Source: Amycolatopsis taiwanensis DSM 45107
Lineage (GTDB): Bacteria; Actinomycetota; Actinomycetes; Mycobacteriales; Pseudonocardiaceae
Assembly (NCBI RefSeq): GCF_000519205.1
Contig: NZ_JAFB01000019.1
Coordinates: 161,639 to 225,638 of the forward strand
Length of the DNA: 64,000 nucleotides
Direction of reading: 5' to 3'
The notes under the pieces were generated by a model. The model saw only the letters and a program-made list of their open reading frames with translations, was not told where the DNA came from and did no database searches. This document shows, one piece after another, positions 1 through 8,218 of the stretch. Position 1 is the stretch's first letter; every line of letters starts with the position of its first letter. The translations under genes and the position numbers were made by a program.

Positions 1-710
1 TACGGCCCTCCGCCCACCAGGAGCACGGCCACGTCCGGAACTCGCCTTCGCAACTCCGGCACCGCCCGCACGAGCATGTCCTGCCCCTTGCGGGGAACCA
101 GCCGCGACACGCACACGACGGTCGGCCGGTCGCCGAGGCCGTAGCGCTTCCGGATCTCTTCACGCGCCGCTTCGTCGGGCCGGAACAGGTCGGTGTCGAC
201 CCCGGATGGCAAATACTCCAGCCCGGCCATCGGGCCGAAGGCGGCGGCGAACCGGCCGCGGGTGTACTTGCTGACGTAGGTGACCACGTCGGTGGTGCCG
301 CCGATGCGCCGCAGCGCCTGCCGCGCGCCAGGCAGCATCGACCAGCCGACTTCGTGGCCGTGCGTGGAGGCGATGATCCGCCGCGCGCCGGCGATGCGCA
401 GGGCCGGCGCCAGCAAACCCAGCGGCGCGGCGGCCCCGAACCAGACGGCCTCGCACTCGCGTGTCCGCATGATCTCCTTGGCGCGCCGCAACACATCCGG
501 GGTGGGCAGCATGAGCGAGGTGGGGTGCCGCATCACCTCGAACGGCGCGGCCGCGTCGAACTCGGGATCCGAACCCGAAGCGGACCGCCATGAGGGTGCG
601 TATACGACGAGGTCGTCCGCGGGCAGGTGGCGAGCCAGGGAGTCGAGATAGTTCTGGATTCCTCCGGGCCGGGGCGGGAAGTCGTTGGTCACCAGAAGGG
701 TCCGCAGCAC
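1..710 (-). CDS. pimB: GDP-mannose-dependent phosphatidylinositol-monomannoside mannosyltransferase, 3' end missing
   Basis: A GT-B fold (GT4-type) glycosyltransferase that runs off the left edge, so only the N-terminal 236 residues are present. It starts at a GTG at 710 and reads LRTLLVTNDFPPRPGGIQNY, the typical N-terminal glycine-rich acceptor motif of PimB'. The linker and start of the donor domain are visible (CVSRLVPRKGQD, followed by VLLVGGG at the edge). PimB' adds the second mannose to phosphatidylinositol on the cytoplasmic face of the membrane during PIM/lipomannan synthesis. The position beside an NlpC/P60 gene matches Rv2188c-Rv2190c of Mycobacterium. Which close GT4 paralogue it is cannot be proved without the C-terminal half. 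Confidence 0.85.
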   Translation of the reverse strand, partial: MLRTLLVTNDFPPRPGGIQNYLDSLARHLPADDLVVYAPSWRSASGSDPEFDAAAPFEVMRHPTSLMLPTPDVLRRAKEIMRTRECEAVWFGAAAPLGLLAPALRIAGARRIIASTHGHEVGWSMLPGARQALRRIGGTTDVVTYVSKYTRGRFAAAFGPMAGLEYLPSGVDTDLFRPDEAAREEIRKRYGLGDRPTVVCVSRLVPRKGQDMLVRAVPELRRRVPDVAVLLVGGGP

Positions 711-736
711 GGTGGGAGGCTACCGGCTGACAGCGA

Positions 737-773
737 ACGGGGCGGCACCCGCCTGCGCGGTGTGCCGCCCCGT
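737..773 (-). terminator. Rho-independent-type hairpin after the NlpC/P60 gene
   Basis: A 12-bp perfect inverted repeat (ACGGGGCGGCAC / GTGCCGCCCCGT) with a 13-base loop lies between the stop of the NlpC/P60 gene and the start of pimB. Both genes are on the minus strand, so it would end the NlpC/P60 transcript. No strong T-run follows, as is usual in high-GC actinomycetes. Confidence 0.6.
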
Positions 774-790
774 CCGATTTTCGTGGTGGG

Positions 791-1834
791 TCAGCCGTAC
801 CGGCGGGCGCCGGAGTAGTTGTTCTGCAGCGGCGAGACCTTGACGACGTCACCGGTGGTCGGCGCGTGCACCATCTTGCCGTCACCGACGTAAATGCCGA
901 CGTGGTAAGCCGGCGAGCCGTAGAACACCAGGTCGCCAGGCTGCAGGTTGGCCCGGGACACGGCAGTGCCCGAACTCTGCTGCTGGGCAGCGGTGCGTGG
1001 GATCGAGATCCCGGCCTGCTTGAACGCCCACTGCGTCAGGCCCGAGCAGTCGAACTTCTCCGGCCCGGTCGCGCCCCACACGTAGGGGGAGCCCCGCTTG
1101 CCGAGCGCGAAGTTGACCGCCCTCTGCGCCGCGCCCGAGCCCGGCACGTTGGAGACGGGGTCACCCGTGTCACGCTGCGCGGCCAAGTCCGCCGCGCTCA
1201 GCCTGGCTCGGACGGCGTTGATTTCGCTGATCTGCTTGTCCAGATCAGCGGAACGGGCGTTGAGGTCGTTGAGCAGGTTCGCCGCCTCGTCGGAGGCGGT
1301 CTGTGCCTGGTTCTTCAGGTCGTTGGCCCGCTGCTGCGCCGCCGTGGCCGTGTTGGCCGCGTCGATGTAGGCCTGCATGGCCTTGTTCTTGCTGTTGGCG
1401 AGCACTTCCAGCGCGGACGAGCGGTCCAGGAAGTCCTGTGTGGACGTTCCGCTCAGCAGCGTGGACAGCTTCGCGAACTGCGAGCCGCCGACGAATGACT
1501 CGTCGGTGAGCTGGTCGACCTCGACCTGATGGTCGGATTTCTCCGCGTTCGCCGCGTCGGCATCCCGGTTCGCCGTCTCGAGGTCGGCGTTGGCCTTGTC
1601 GAGTTCGGCGCGCTTGGCCTTCAGGTCTTCCTCTGCCTGGAGCTTCTGCTCGTTGAGCTGCTCGGCCTGCGCGGCGAGCTGCCGGTACTGAGCGAGCGCT
1701 TCCGAGGATGTGGTGGGGGGATTCTGCGGGAAGGGTGCGGGGTTCGCGCTGGCCTGGGGGGCGCTCACCGCCGCGATCACGGCAGTGGCCGCGAGGGCTC
1801 CTGCGACCACGCGCTTGATTGATTGCGACTGCAC
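791..1834 (-). CDS. Secreted NlpC/P60 peptidoglycan endopeptidase with coiled-coil N-terminal region
   Basis: A 347-residue secreted cell-wall hydrolase that would cut peptidoglycan stem peptides, as RipA/RipC-type enzymes do. The GTG start at 1834 has AAAGGAG 11 bases upstream and gives a signal peptide (SIKRVVAGALAATAVIAAVS, cleavage near ASA-NP). Residues about 45-230 are rich in A, E, K, D and Q and look like a long coiled coil, the usual autoinhibitory or docking segment. The C-terminal NlpC/P60 domain has catalytic Cys263 (KFDCSGL) and His311 (AYHVGIYVG), then HAP. Its place next to pimB matches Rv2190c. A possible c-di-AMP riboswitch lies in its leader. Confidence 0.9.
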   Translation of the reverse strand: MQSQSIKRVVAGALAATAVIAAVSAPQASANPAPFPQNPPTTSSEALAQYRQLAAQAEQLNEQKLQAEEDLKAKRAELDKANADLETANRDADAANAEKSDHQVEVDQLTDESFVGGSQFAKLSTLLSGTSTQDFLDRSSALEVLANSKNKAMQAYIDAANTATAAQQRANDLKNQAQTASDEAANLLNDLNARSADLDKQISEINAVRARLSAADLAAQRDTGDPVSNVPGSGAAQRAVNFALGKRGSPYVWGATGPEKFDCSGLTQWAFKQAGISIPRTAAQQQSSGTAVSRANLQPGDLVFYGSPAYHVGIYVGDGKMVHAPTTGDVVKVSPLQNNYSGARRYG

Positions 1835-1861
1835 GCCGCGCGTGTCTCCTTTGCGCTCGGC

Positions 1862-2040
1862 CGCCCGCCGGACCGCGCCCGCAGCAGAGGTCGGGGGTCC
1901 TCTGCATGCCGTGCCGGGCATGACACCCGGTCAGCACGTAGCGCCTGACGATCGCGCGCCCAGGCACCGGGGAATGCACCTGGTTACCGCGATGGTTCCG
2001 GCACAGCTCCCCGACAAAGCTGCTTCGGCGGCAATCCCGC
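1862..2040 (-). promoter_or_regulatory. Candidate ydaO/yuaA-type (c-di-AMP) riboswitch in the NlpC/P60 leader
   Basis: The 432-base gap between the NlpC/P60 start (1834) and the next gene (2267) carries no convincing coding sequence. On the minus strand it has an AGCT...AGCT hairpin, then CCGGAACCA, then GGTAACCAGGTGCATTCC (about 2002-1971), and GC-rich pairing segments down to the ribosome binding site. The GGAACCA plus GGTGCATCC pairing of motifs is typical of actinobacterial ydaO/yuaA riboswitches, which often precede NlpC/P60 and rpf genes. The match is by eye only. A covariance search with the Rfam ydaO-yuaA model would settle it. Confidence 0.4.
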
Positions 2041-2266
2041 GTCGCCGTCGGCCGACGGCTAGCGGCCGCGAGATCTCGGACAGGTTACGAAACCGCAAGC
2101 GTCCCGTCTACCCGCGCAGACGAAAAACTCTGCGTAACGGCGTGCAACCCCATTGGGACCAGGGAAAACCGTAAAATGTGACCGACATCTCGATTCCGAG
2201 CGTATTCGGTTACTGACCGTTCGGCGACCAGAACGACCGTTTACCGCTGTAGTACAGGGTGCCGAA

Positions 2267-2482
2267 TCAAGCCGCCCGGTCCCCGCGCGCCATCCAAGCC
2301 GGCGCAAAACGCAGTTTCGGCACCAGCCCGGCTTCGGCAAGCGTTTCGACCGCGCGCAATTCGGCTTCGTCCCATTCGACCGGCCGCGGCACGTCCACCA
2401 GCACGCCGATCACACAATCAGAGCATGAGATCCCGCGCAGCACGCACCGGCCGCAGTCAATGATCACGCCTTCGTCGTTCAC
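2267..2482 (-). CDS. Small conserved protein with four-cysteine CX2C-X6-CX2C motif, function unknown
   Basis: A 71-residue protein starting at ATG 2482. Its N-terminal half has Cys10, Cys13, Cys20 and Cys23 in a CX2C-X6-CX2C pattern, which suggests a zinc ribbon or knuckle, or less likely an Fe-S site. The rest (EWDEAELRAVETLAEAGLVP) looks like a short amphipathic helix. I recognise it as a type of small protein conserved in related actinomycetes, but I know no function. It sits between the NYN-domain gene and the NlpC/P60 gene on the same strand, about 90 bases after the NYN stop. Confidence 0.7.
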   Translation of the reverse strand: MNDEGVIIDCGRCVLRGISCSDCVIGVLVDVPRPVEWDEAELRAVETLAEAGLVPKLRFAPAWMARGDRAA

Positions 2483-2572
2483 AGGCCCTCCTCGAACCTT
2501 CGTTCGACTCCTTCATGGCCCACGTTAGGCACCCCCACCGACAATTTCGGTGGATGAGACCGGAACGACGAC

Positions 2573-3955
2573 TCAGACCCGGCCGAGGCAGGAGAGCAGC
2601 ACCACGGAGGCGACGGAATGAGCGCCCGCGGTGCGCGTCGAATCCGCGACCGCCCGGTCGGAGGTGGCCACGACGAGCGGCCGGCCCGACGGCTCCGCCG
2701 CGACGAGTTCACGGATGACGTCGTCGGCGATCACGCCGCGCTTGGAGAACAGCACCCGGACGCCGCGCGCCGCGGCCGTGGGCACCGCCAGCACGCCCGC
2801 GCCATCGAAGACCACGGTCACTTCCGCACCGGTGCGGGACGCGAGCGCGGCCAGTTGCCGCACCAGCCGGTCGCGCTGGTCCGCCAGCGCCAGTTCGGGA
2901 TAACCGGTCTTCGTGACGTTGTAGCCGTCCACGATCAGGTGCACGCTCGGCATCGCGAGCAACCGGTCCAGCGCGGTCGCGTCGCGTACCTGGCTGCCGG
3001 CACCGGCGGCCGAACGAGCACCCCGCACGTGGTCGGCGGGCCGGCGCGCACCGGTTCCGAGCGAAAGCTCACGGCGAAGCCCGGCTACCGCGCCGTCCAG
3101 GGTGTCGACGAGCAGCTTCAACCGCACCTCGTCGGCTTCCCGCGCCTCACGGGCCGACTGCCGCGCGATCTCCGCGTCCGCCACCGCGCGTTCCGCCCGC
3201 GCCCGCTCGGTCGCCGCACGCTGCCGTTCACGCTCCAGCTGCGCGGTCAGCGCGGCCAGTTCCTCCTCCTGGCGGGCATGGACCTGCTCGACCTCCGCCC
3301 GCGCCTGCTCGGCGGTGTCGCGGGCCTGTTTCAGGCCGACGCCCTGTTGCCGCAGCCGGCCGCGAAGCTTGACGAGTTCGTCGTCCCGCTCGTGGCGTGC
3401 CCGCTCGACCGCCTCGATCGCCGCCCGCAGTTCCTCCCGCACCTGCGCCAGTTCGGCCTCGAGCCGCTGGCTCCGCGCGATCGCCGCGTCCCGCTCGGCC
3501 CGGAGCGCCGTTTCCGCCGCGTTCTTGGCGACCAGCCGAACCCGGGAACTCGCCGAAGCCTCCCCGAGCAGCAAAGCCGCGGTGGCAGCGGCCACCGAAT
3601 CCTCGTCGTTCGGATTGAGTGCGTCCGGGCGGTACTCACGCAGCCATTCCAGCGTCGCGGTACGGAAAACCGAGGAATCCTGCAACGTGGTCAGCAGCGC
3701 CGTCGCGCCGAGCCTGGCGCGCTTGGCCGGCGCGAACTTGGCGACCGGGCGCAGCTGCTGCGGGATATCGAGCCGCGGCATCTTCCCCAGCGCTTCCGCG
3801 GCGAGCTCGGCGAGCCGCAGGCGCACCGGTTCCGGCAGTTCACGCCAGTCCGCCGGTGGACTGGGGGCCGGCGCACGGAGATCAGGGTCCTCCGGCTGTT
3901 CGGCATGCGCTGAGGGCGGCATCCATCCAGAGTAGTCGCTGGTGTTGACGATCAC
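2573..3955 (-). CDS. NYN-domain (YacP/PIN-like) protein with long coiled coil, putative RNA-binding or nuclease
   Basis: A 460-residue protein whose C-terminal ~125 residues form a NYN domain of the PIN-like nuclease fold: VHLIVDGYNVTKTGY, VTVVFDGAG, RGVIADDVIRELV and VVATSDRAVAD carry the spaced acidic residues. The central part (about 150-300) is an Arg/Glu/Ala-rich coiled coil. The N-terminal 130 residues include a helical region (PVRLRLAELAAEALGKMPRLDI). Family knowledge suggests RNA binding or cleavage linked to ribosome or RNA turnover, but the substrate is unknown. The GTG at 3955 gives the longest form; an ATG at 3922 (MPPSAHAEQPED) is equally possible, and neither has a clear ribosome binding site. 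Confidence 0.85.
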   Translation of the reverse strand: MIVNTSDYSGWMPPSAHAEQPEDPDLRAPAPSPPADWRELPEPVRLRLAELAAEALGKMPRLDIPQQLRPVAKFAPAKRARLGATALLTTLQDSSVFRTATLEWLREYRPDALNPNDEDSVAAATAALLLGEASASSRVRLVAKNAAETALRAERDAAIARSQRLEAELAQVREELRAAIEAVERARHERDDELVKLRGRLRQQGVGLKQARDTAEQARAEVEQVHARQEEELAALTAQLERERQRAATERARAERAVADAEIARQSAREAREADEVRLKLLVDTLDGAVAGLRRELSLGTGARRPADHVRGARSAAGAGSQVRDATALDRLLAMPSVHLIVDGYNVTKTGYPELALADQRDRLVRQLAALASRTGAEVTVVFDGAGVLAVPTAAARGVRVLFSKRGVIADDVIRELVAAEPSGRPLVVATSDRAVADSTRTAGAHSVASVVLLSCLGRV

Positions 3956-4011
3956 CGCACGCGGGAAATGTCGGGGGGCCTGCCTAGGCTGCCGACCATG
4001 TGTGCCGTGCA

Positions 4012-4050
4012 GGGGGTCTGGGGGCTTGCCCCGGGGGCGGAGCCCCCACA
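4012..4050. repeat. GC-rich interspersed module (GGGGGTCTGGGGGCTTGCCCC type)
   Basis: A pair of adjoining GC-rich palindromes, GGGGGCTTGCCCC followed by GGGGGCGGAGCCCCC, lies in the divergent gap upstream of the NYN and DEDDh nuclease genes. The same module is found in reverse order at 30108-30160 and, in weaker form, at about 16586-16685 and 4208-4250. Such modules are scattered between genes in many actinomycete genomes. Because this copy lies between divergent starts, it is not simply a terminator. Confidence 0.7.
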
Positions 4051-4115
4051 GGGCAGAGCGTCCGGGGGCTTGCCCGGTGAGGGGTCCGCGGGCGGAGCCT
4101 CCAAAAGGCAGCGTG

Positions 4116-4250
4116 TCAAGGGGTTGGCTTCATGAGTGACCCGTTACTGACGAAACGCGGCACAAACGGGCCACTCATGCGCGCCGCGAGCCGGGCCAAT
4201 GTGATGTCGTTGGTCTCGGCCCCCAGCCGGGGTGTGGGGGCCGGGCCCCC
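4116..4250 (+). repeat. Interspersed palindromic repeat, copy 1 (ATGAGTG...CACTCAT core)
   Basis: The core at 4132-4178 begins ATGAGTGACCCGT and ends ACGGGCCACTCAT, arms that can pair. It is nearly the same as 36383-36428 and the reverse complement of 60954-61003. Similarity to the second copy runs on both sides: GTCAAGGGGTTGGCTTC before the core, and a stretch after it (CATGCGCG, AGCCGGGCCA, GTCG, GGTCTCGG) that matches 36427-36475 base for base with scattered changes. The tail (4208-4250) becomes a GC-rich module like that at 30108-30160. The whole unit overlaps the possible starts of the DEDDh nuclease gene. Confidence 0.8.
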
Positions 4251-5958
4251 ACCGCGTACTGATCAACTTTCCTTCGATGAGCTGGGCACGCCGTTGCGAG
4301 ACACCACTTTCGTGGTGTTCGACCTGGAAACCACGGGCACCCGGCCGGGCCGGGACGCGATCACGGAGATCGGCGCGGTCAAGGTGCGGGGCGGCGAGGT
4401 GCTGGGCGAGTTCGCGACGCTGGTAGACCCGGGCATGCCGGTCCCGCCGCAGATAGTCGCGTTGACCGGTATCACGACCGCGATGCTGCACGACGCGCCG
4501 CCGATCTCCCGCGTGCTCCCGGCGTTCCTGGAATTCGCCGCCGGAGCGGTGCTGGTCGCGCACAATGCCCCGTTCGACACCGGGTTCCTGCGCGCGGTCT
4601 GCTCCGAGCACGGCTACGCCTGGCCCAAGCCTGCCGTGGTCTGCACGGTGCGGCTGGCCCGGCGGGTACTCAGCCGCCAGGACACCCCGAACTACCGGCT
4701 CTCCGCGCTGGCCGCGCTGTTCGGAGCCTCGACCACCCCGAATCACCGGGCGCTGGTCGACGCCCGTGCGACCGTGGACGTTCTCCACGGTCTGCTGGAG
4801 CTGCTCGGCCCGCTGGGCGTGCACTCGCTGGAAGAGCTGATCGACTACCTGCCGGAGGTCACCCCGGCGCAGCGCAGCAAGCGCGGGCTGGCGGCACACC
4901 TGCCGGAACGGCCGGGCGTGTACCTGTTCCGCGGTCCATCGGAAGAGGTGCTCTACGTCGGCACGGCGAGTAACCTGCGGCGGCGCGTGCGCCAGTACTT
5001 CACCGGCTCGGAAAGCCGGGGCCGGATCCGGGAAATGGTCGCGCTCGCGCAGCGGGTCGACGGGATCGAGTGCGCACACGCCCTCGAAGCGCAGGTGCGG
5101 GAGCTGCGGCTGCTCGCCGCGCACCGCCCGGCCTACAACCGGCGTTCGAAGAATCCGCACGGCTCGTGGTGGGTGGCGCTGACCGAGGAAGCGTTTCCCC
5201 GGCTGTCGGTGGTAAGGACGGTGCGGGACGGCGCGCTCGGGCCGTTCCGGACCCAGGCCGCGGCCCGGCTGGCCGCGGACGTGCTGGCCGGCGCCACCGG
5301 GCTGCGCACCTGTACCCAGCGGATCCCGGTGCGGGCGCCGTCGGGCCGGCCGTGTGTCCTGGCCGAGCTCGGGCGGTGTGGCGCGCCCTGTGCCGGGCTG
5401 CAGAGCGAATCCGAATACTCCCCCGGCGTCAACGCGGTGATCGATCTGGTCGACGGTAGGAGCGCGGCTCCGCTGGAAACCGCGTTGCGCCAGCTCGAAA
5501 CGCTCGCCGAAGCGCGGCATTTCGAGCAGGCCGCGCGGCGCCGGGACGAGCTGGCGGTGCTGGTCCGCGCGGTCGATCGCGCGCACCGGCTCTCCGCGCT
5601 GGCCGCAATCCCGGAGCTGGTCGCGGCCGCTCCGGACTCCTCGCGCGGCTGGGAGTTCGCGGTCCTCCGGTACGGCCGGCTCGCCTCCGCCGGAGTAGCC
5701 CGACGCGGTGTCGCGCCGATGCCGGTCGTCGAGGCGCTGGTCGCCGCGGCGGAGACGGTCGACCCGGGCCCCGGTCCGCTGCGTGGCGCCCCGGCCGAGG
5801 AGGTGGGGCTGCTGCTGCGCTGGCTGACCCGGCCCGGGGTCCGGCTGGTGCGCACCGCGGTGCCGTGGGCCGAACCGGCGCATGGCGCCGGCGGCTGGGA
5901 AAGCTGGCTGGCGCGTGTCGAAACGGCCGTCTCCCTGGAGCACACCGAACGTGAGTGA
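4204..5958 (+). CDS. DEDDh-family exonuclease fused to UvrC-type GIY-YIG nuclease domain
   Basis: An actinobacterial DnaQ-like 3'-5' exonuclease joined to a Cho/UvrC-like GIY-YIG endonuclease, about 584 residues from this start. The exonuclease motifs are DLETTG, HNAPFDTGFL and NHRALVDARAT (DEDDh). The GIY-YIG motifs are GVYLFRGPSEEVLYVGTASN followed by LRRRVRQYF, with a UvrB/C-type helical segment (EQAARRRDELAVLV) further on. A role in DNA repair is family-based inference; the mycobacterial counterpart is Rv2191. The start is unsure. The reading frame is open back to ATG 4132, but 4132-4250 is an interspersed repeat. ATG 4177, ATG 4204 and GTG 4234 are alternatives, and conserved sequence begins only at LSFDELGTPL (from about 4267). 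Confidence 0.85.
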   Translation: MSLVSAPSRGVGAGPPPRTDQLSFDELGTPLRDTTFVVFDLETTGTRPGRDAITEIGAVKVRGGEVLGEFATLVDPGMPVPPQIVALTGITTAMLHDAPPISRVLPAFLEFAAGAVLVAHNAPFDTGFLRAVCSEHGYAWPKPAVVCTVRLARRVLSRQDTPNYRLSALAALFGASTTPNHRALVDARATVDVLHGLLELLGPLGVHSLEELIDYLPEVTPAQRSKRGLAAHLPERPGVYLFRGPSEEVLYVGTASNLRRRVRQYFTGSESRGRIREMVALAQRVDGIECAHALEAQVRELRLLAAHRPAYNRRSKNPHGSWWVALTEEAFPRLSVVRTVRDGALGPFRTQAAARLAADVLAGATGLRTCTQRIPVRAPSGRPCVLAELGRCGAPCAGLQSESEYSPGVNAVIDLVDGRSAAPLETALRQLETLAEARHFEQAARRRDELAVLVRAVDRAHRLSALAAIPELVAAAPDSSRGWEFAVLRYGRLASAGVARRGVAPMPVVEALVAAAETVDPGPGPLRGAPAEEVGLLLRWLTRPGVRLVRTAVPWAEPAHGAGGWESWLARVETAVSLEHTERE

Positions 5959-6038
5959 AACCCGCTCGGCAGACGCGCCTTTCCGCGACCCGCATGCGAG
6001 ATAGGATCAACTCGACTCTATTGCCGCGGAGGGTAACG

Positions 6039-6180
6039 CAAAACGTGAGATAAACACGCTTGGTGACACAGCGCCATGCTCTGCCCTGCGTGGGCGGGGA
6101 GGCAGGCCGCCAACGTGGTAAACCGGCAGCCGACGACCAAAGTCACGGTCTGGCTACCCGAACACGTTCTGAATAACAAA
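6039..6180 (+). repeat. Interspersed repeat, copy A (about 140 bp, with TGGGCGGGGAGGCAGGCCGCC segment)
   Basis: This gap segment matches 30064-30252 in two blocks. The first is AAACGTGAGAT...GGTGACA (6041-6068, compare 30066-30092). The second (6090-6179) is about 85-90% the same as 30163-30252 by eye, including GGCGGGGAGGCAGGCCGCC, CCGGCAGCCGACGA, AGTCACGG and CCCGAACACGTTCTGAATAA. The copy at 30 kb carries a GC-rich module of about 50 bases between the blocks that is absent here. A reversed, more diverged copy is at 24170-24246. The element ends just before the ribosome binding site of the Lrp-domain gene. Confidence 0.8.
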
Positions 6181-6190
6181 CAAGGAGGAA

Positions 6191-6484
6191 ATGTCAGTGA
6201 TCACCGCGATCGTGCTGATCCAGGCCGTGGCCGACAGCATCCCGGAGACCGCGCAGGCGATCGCCGACATCCCGGGCGTCTCGCAGGTGTACTCGTGCGC
6301 GGGCGACGTCGACCTGATCGCGATCATCCAGGTATCCGCGCACGAAGACCTGGCCGACCTGATTCCCGCCAAGATCGGAAAGGTGCCCGGCGTGCTCGGC
6401 ACCGACACCCACATCGCCTTCCGGTCCTACTCGACCGCGGACACGGAGTCGGCCTTCGCCATCGGCTCGGCGGACGCCGACTGA
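6191..6484 (+). CDS. Stand-alone Lrp/AsnC ligand-binding (RAM) domain protein
   Basis: A 97-residue protein made only of the Lrp/AsnC effector-binding domain: ITAIVLIQAVADSIPETAQA, then GVSQVYSCAGDVDLIAIIQV and GVLGTDTHIAF. No helix-turn-helix is present. Such SraA-type stand-alone domains form oligomers that bind amino acids and may modulate full-length Lrp proteins. AAGGAGG lies close upstream of ATG 6191, and a GTG at 6197 is a second choice. The gene is transcribed toward qcrB, with a strong hairpin between them. It stands in the place where actinomycetes often keep such a gene next to the bc1 complex. Confidence 0.9.
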   Translation: MSVITAIVLIQAVADSIPETAQAIADIPGVSQVYSCAGDVDLIAIIQVSAHEDLADLIPAKIGKVPGVLGTDTHIAFRSYSTADTESAFAIGSADAD

Positions 6485-6510
6485 CCGCCGGATTTCCGCC
6501 CACCCAACGA

Positions 6511-6548
6511 AATCAGGGCCTCGTGGACTGCACCACGAGGCCCTGATT
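6511..6548. terminator. Strong bidirectional terminator between Lrp-domain gene and qcrB
   Basis: A perfect 16-bp stem (AATCAGGGCCTCGTGG / CCACGAGGCCCTGATT) with a 6-base loop lies between the converging Lrp-domain gene and qcrB. It could end transcription from both sides. Confidence 0.9.
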
Positions 6549-6562
6549 CAGTCGGTACGCCA

Positions 6563-8218
6563 CTAGTGGCCGGCGGACACCTCGTCGGACGAGAGAACCT
6601 TGCCGTTGCCACTGCCGTTGCTGTGACCGTTGCCCTTGGCCCGGTCCAGCGCCGCGGTCTCCTCGGCGGGGTCGGGCGCGAGCATCGTGCCCGGAACCGC
6701 GCGGCCGGCCGCGCCCAGCTTGTTCATCTTCTTCGGCACCGGCGCGCCCTGGTACTCCAGCGGGACGGCGTGACCGTGCCCGTCCACCGCACCGAGCGGC
6801 TGGTGCAACTCGATGAACTCACCGTGCGGCAACCGCTTGATGATGCCGGTCTCGACGCCGTGCTCGAGCACCTCGCGGTCCGCGCGTTGCAGGCCGAGGC
6901 AGATCCGGTAGGTCACGAAGTAGGCCAGTGGTGGCACCACCAGCACCCCGATCCGGCCCGCCCAGGTCGTCGCGTTCAGCGAGATCCTGAACTGGTCGGC
7001 GATGATGTCGTTGAAGCCCGAGGCCTCGATCACCGCGAAGAAGCCCAGCGCCATCGCACCAAGGCTGGTCCGGACCGGCGCGTCCCGCGGCCGTTGCAGC
7101 AGGTTGTGATGCGCGGTGTCGCCGGAGAGCCGGCGTTCCAGGAACGGATAGGCCAGGAGCAGCGCGAACAGGATGGGCATCCAGACCGCGCCCGCGAAGA
7201 ACACCGCCGGCACCGTGTAGTTACCCAGGTACAGCTCCCATGACGGGAAGATCCGCAGCAGCCCGTCCGCCCACGCGAGATACCAGTCCGGCTGGGAGCC
7301 CGCACTGACCTGGGCCGTGTTGTACGGACCGATGTTCCAGATCGCGTTGATCTGGAAGACCCCGGCCATCAGCGCCGTGACACCGGTGACCACGGCGAAG
7401 AACGCGCCGGCCTTGAGCGCGAAGTACGGCATGATGCGAACGCCGACGACGTTGGTCTCCTTGCGCCGCACCCCCGGGAACTGGGTGTGCTTCTGGTACC
7501 ACACCAGGGCCAGGTGCGCCCCGACGAGCGCCAGCATGATGCCGGGAATCAGCAGGATGTGCAGCGTGTAGAGCCGGGGCACGATCACGTCGCCAGGGAA
7601 CTCCCCACCGAAGATCGCCCAGTGCAGCCAGGTGCCGATCACCGGAGTCGCCAGCACGATGCCGGACACCGTCGCGCGGATCCCGGTGCCGGAGAGCAGG
7701 TCGTCCGGCAGCGAGTAGCCGAAGAACCCCTCGAACATGCCCAGGATCAGCAGCAGCGCGCCGATCACCCAGTTCGCCTCACGGGGCCGGCGGAACGCTC
7801 CGGTGAAGAAGACGCGGAGCATGTGCACCATCATCGCGGCGACGAAGATCAGCGCCGCCCAGTGGTGGAGCTGGCGGACGAACAACCCGCCGCGCACGTC
7901 GAAGGAGATGTCCAAAGTGGTCGCGAACGCCCGCGACATCTCCACGCCCTGCAGGTTGGCGAAGCTCCCGTGATAGGTCACCTCGGCCATCGACGGGTCG
8001 AAGAACAGCGTCAGGTAAACGCCGGAGAGGATCAGCACGATGAAGCTGTAGAGCGCGATCTCGCCCAGCAGGAACGACCAGTGCGTGGGGAAGACCTTGT
8101 TCATCTGGTGCCGCAGACCCTTGGCCAGGCGGTAGCGCTGGTCCATGTCGTTCGCGGCCCGCGCGGCTTCCCGCTGCAGCAGGTTGGTCCCCTTGGTCGG
8201 CGTGGTGAGTGAACTCAT
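6563..8218 (-). CDS. qcrB: Cytochrome bc1 complex cytochrome b subunit
   Basis: The 551-residue membrane subunit of the actinobacterial bcc-aa3 supercomplex, which oxidises menaquinol and passes electrons to the c-type hemes. Several membrane helices are plain. Heme-b histidines are in [23 protein letters not shown] and in [28 protein letters not shown] and the quinol-site region follow. The C-terminal ~120 residues form the hydrophilic tail typical of actinobacterial QcrB, ending in Gly/Asn-rich sequence. ATG 8218 overlaps the qcrA stop (ATGA), so the two are translationally coupled. It is the last gene of ctaE-qcrC-qcrA-qcrB. Confidence 0.97.
   Translation of the reverse strand: MSSLTTPTKGTNLLQREAARAANDMDQRYRLAKGLRHQMNKVFPTHWSFLLGEIALYSFIVLILSGVYLTLFFDPSMAEVTYHGSFANLQGVEMSRAFATTLDISFDVRGGLFVRQLHHWAALIFVAAMMVHMLRVFFTGAFRRPREANWVIGALLLILGMFEGFFGYSLPDDLLSGTGIRATVSGIVLATPVIGTWLHWAIFGGEFPGDVIVPRLYTLHILLIPGIMLALVGAHLALVWYQKHTQFPGVRRKETNVVGVRIMPYFALKAGAFFAVVTGVTALMAGVFQINAIWNIGPYNTAQVSAGSQPDWYLAWADGLLRIFPSWELYLGNYTVPAVFFAGAVWMPILFALLLAYPFLERRLSGDTAHHNLLQRPRDAPVRTSLGAMALGFFAVIEASGFNDIIADQFRISLNATTWAGRIGVLVVPPLAYFVTYRICLGLQRADREVLEHGVETGIIKRLPHGEFIELHQPLGAVDGHGHAVPLEYQGAPVPKKMNKLGAAGRAVPGTMLAPDPAEETAALDRAKGNGHSNGSGNGKVLSSDEVSAGH

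Noticed and set aside
160..885. Minus-strand open frame of 241 codons at the left edge
   Set aside because: Out of frame with the pimB reading that carries the glycosyltransferase motifs; it spans the terminator and the start of pimB.
6076..6546. Plus-strand open frame overlapping the Lrp-domain gene
   Set aside because: It begins inside the interspersed repeat and runs in another frame through the Lrp-domain gene, turning into Arg/Gly-rich sequence.
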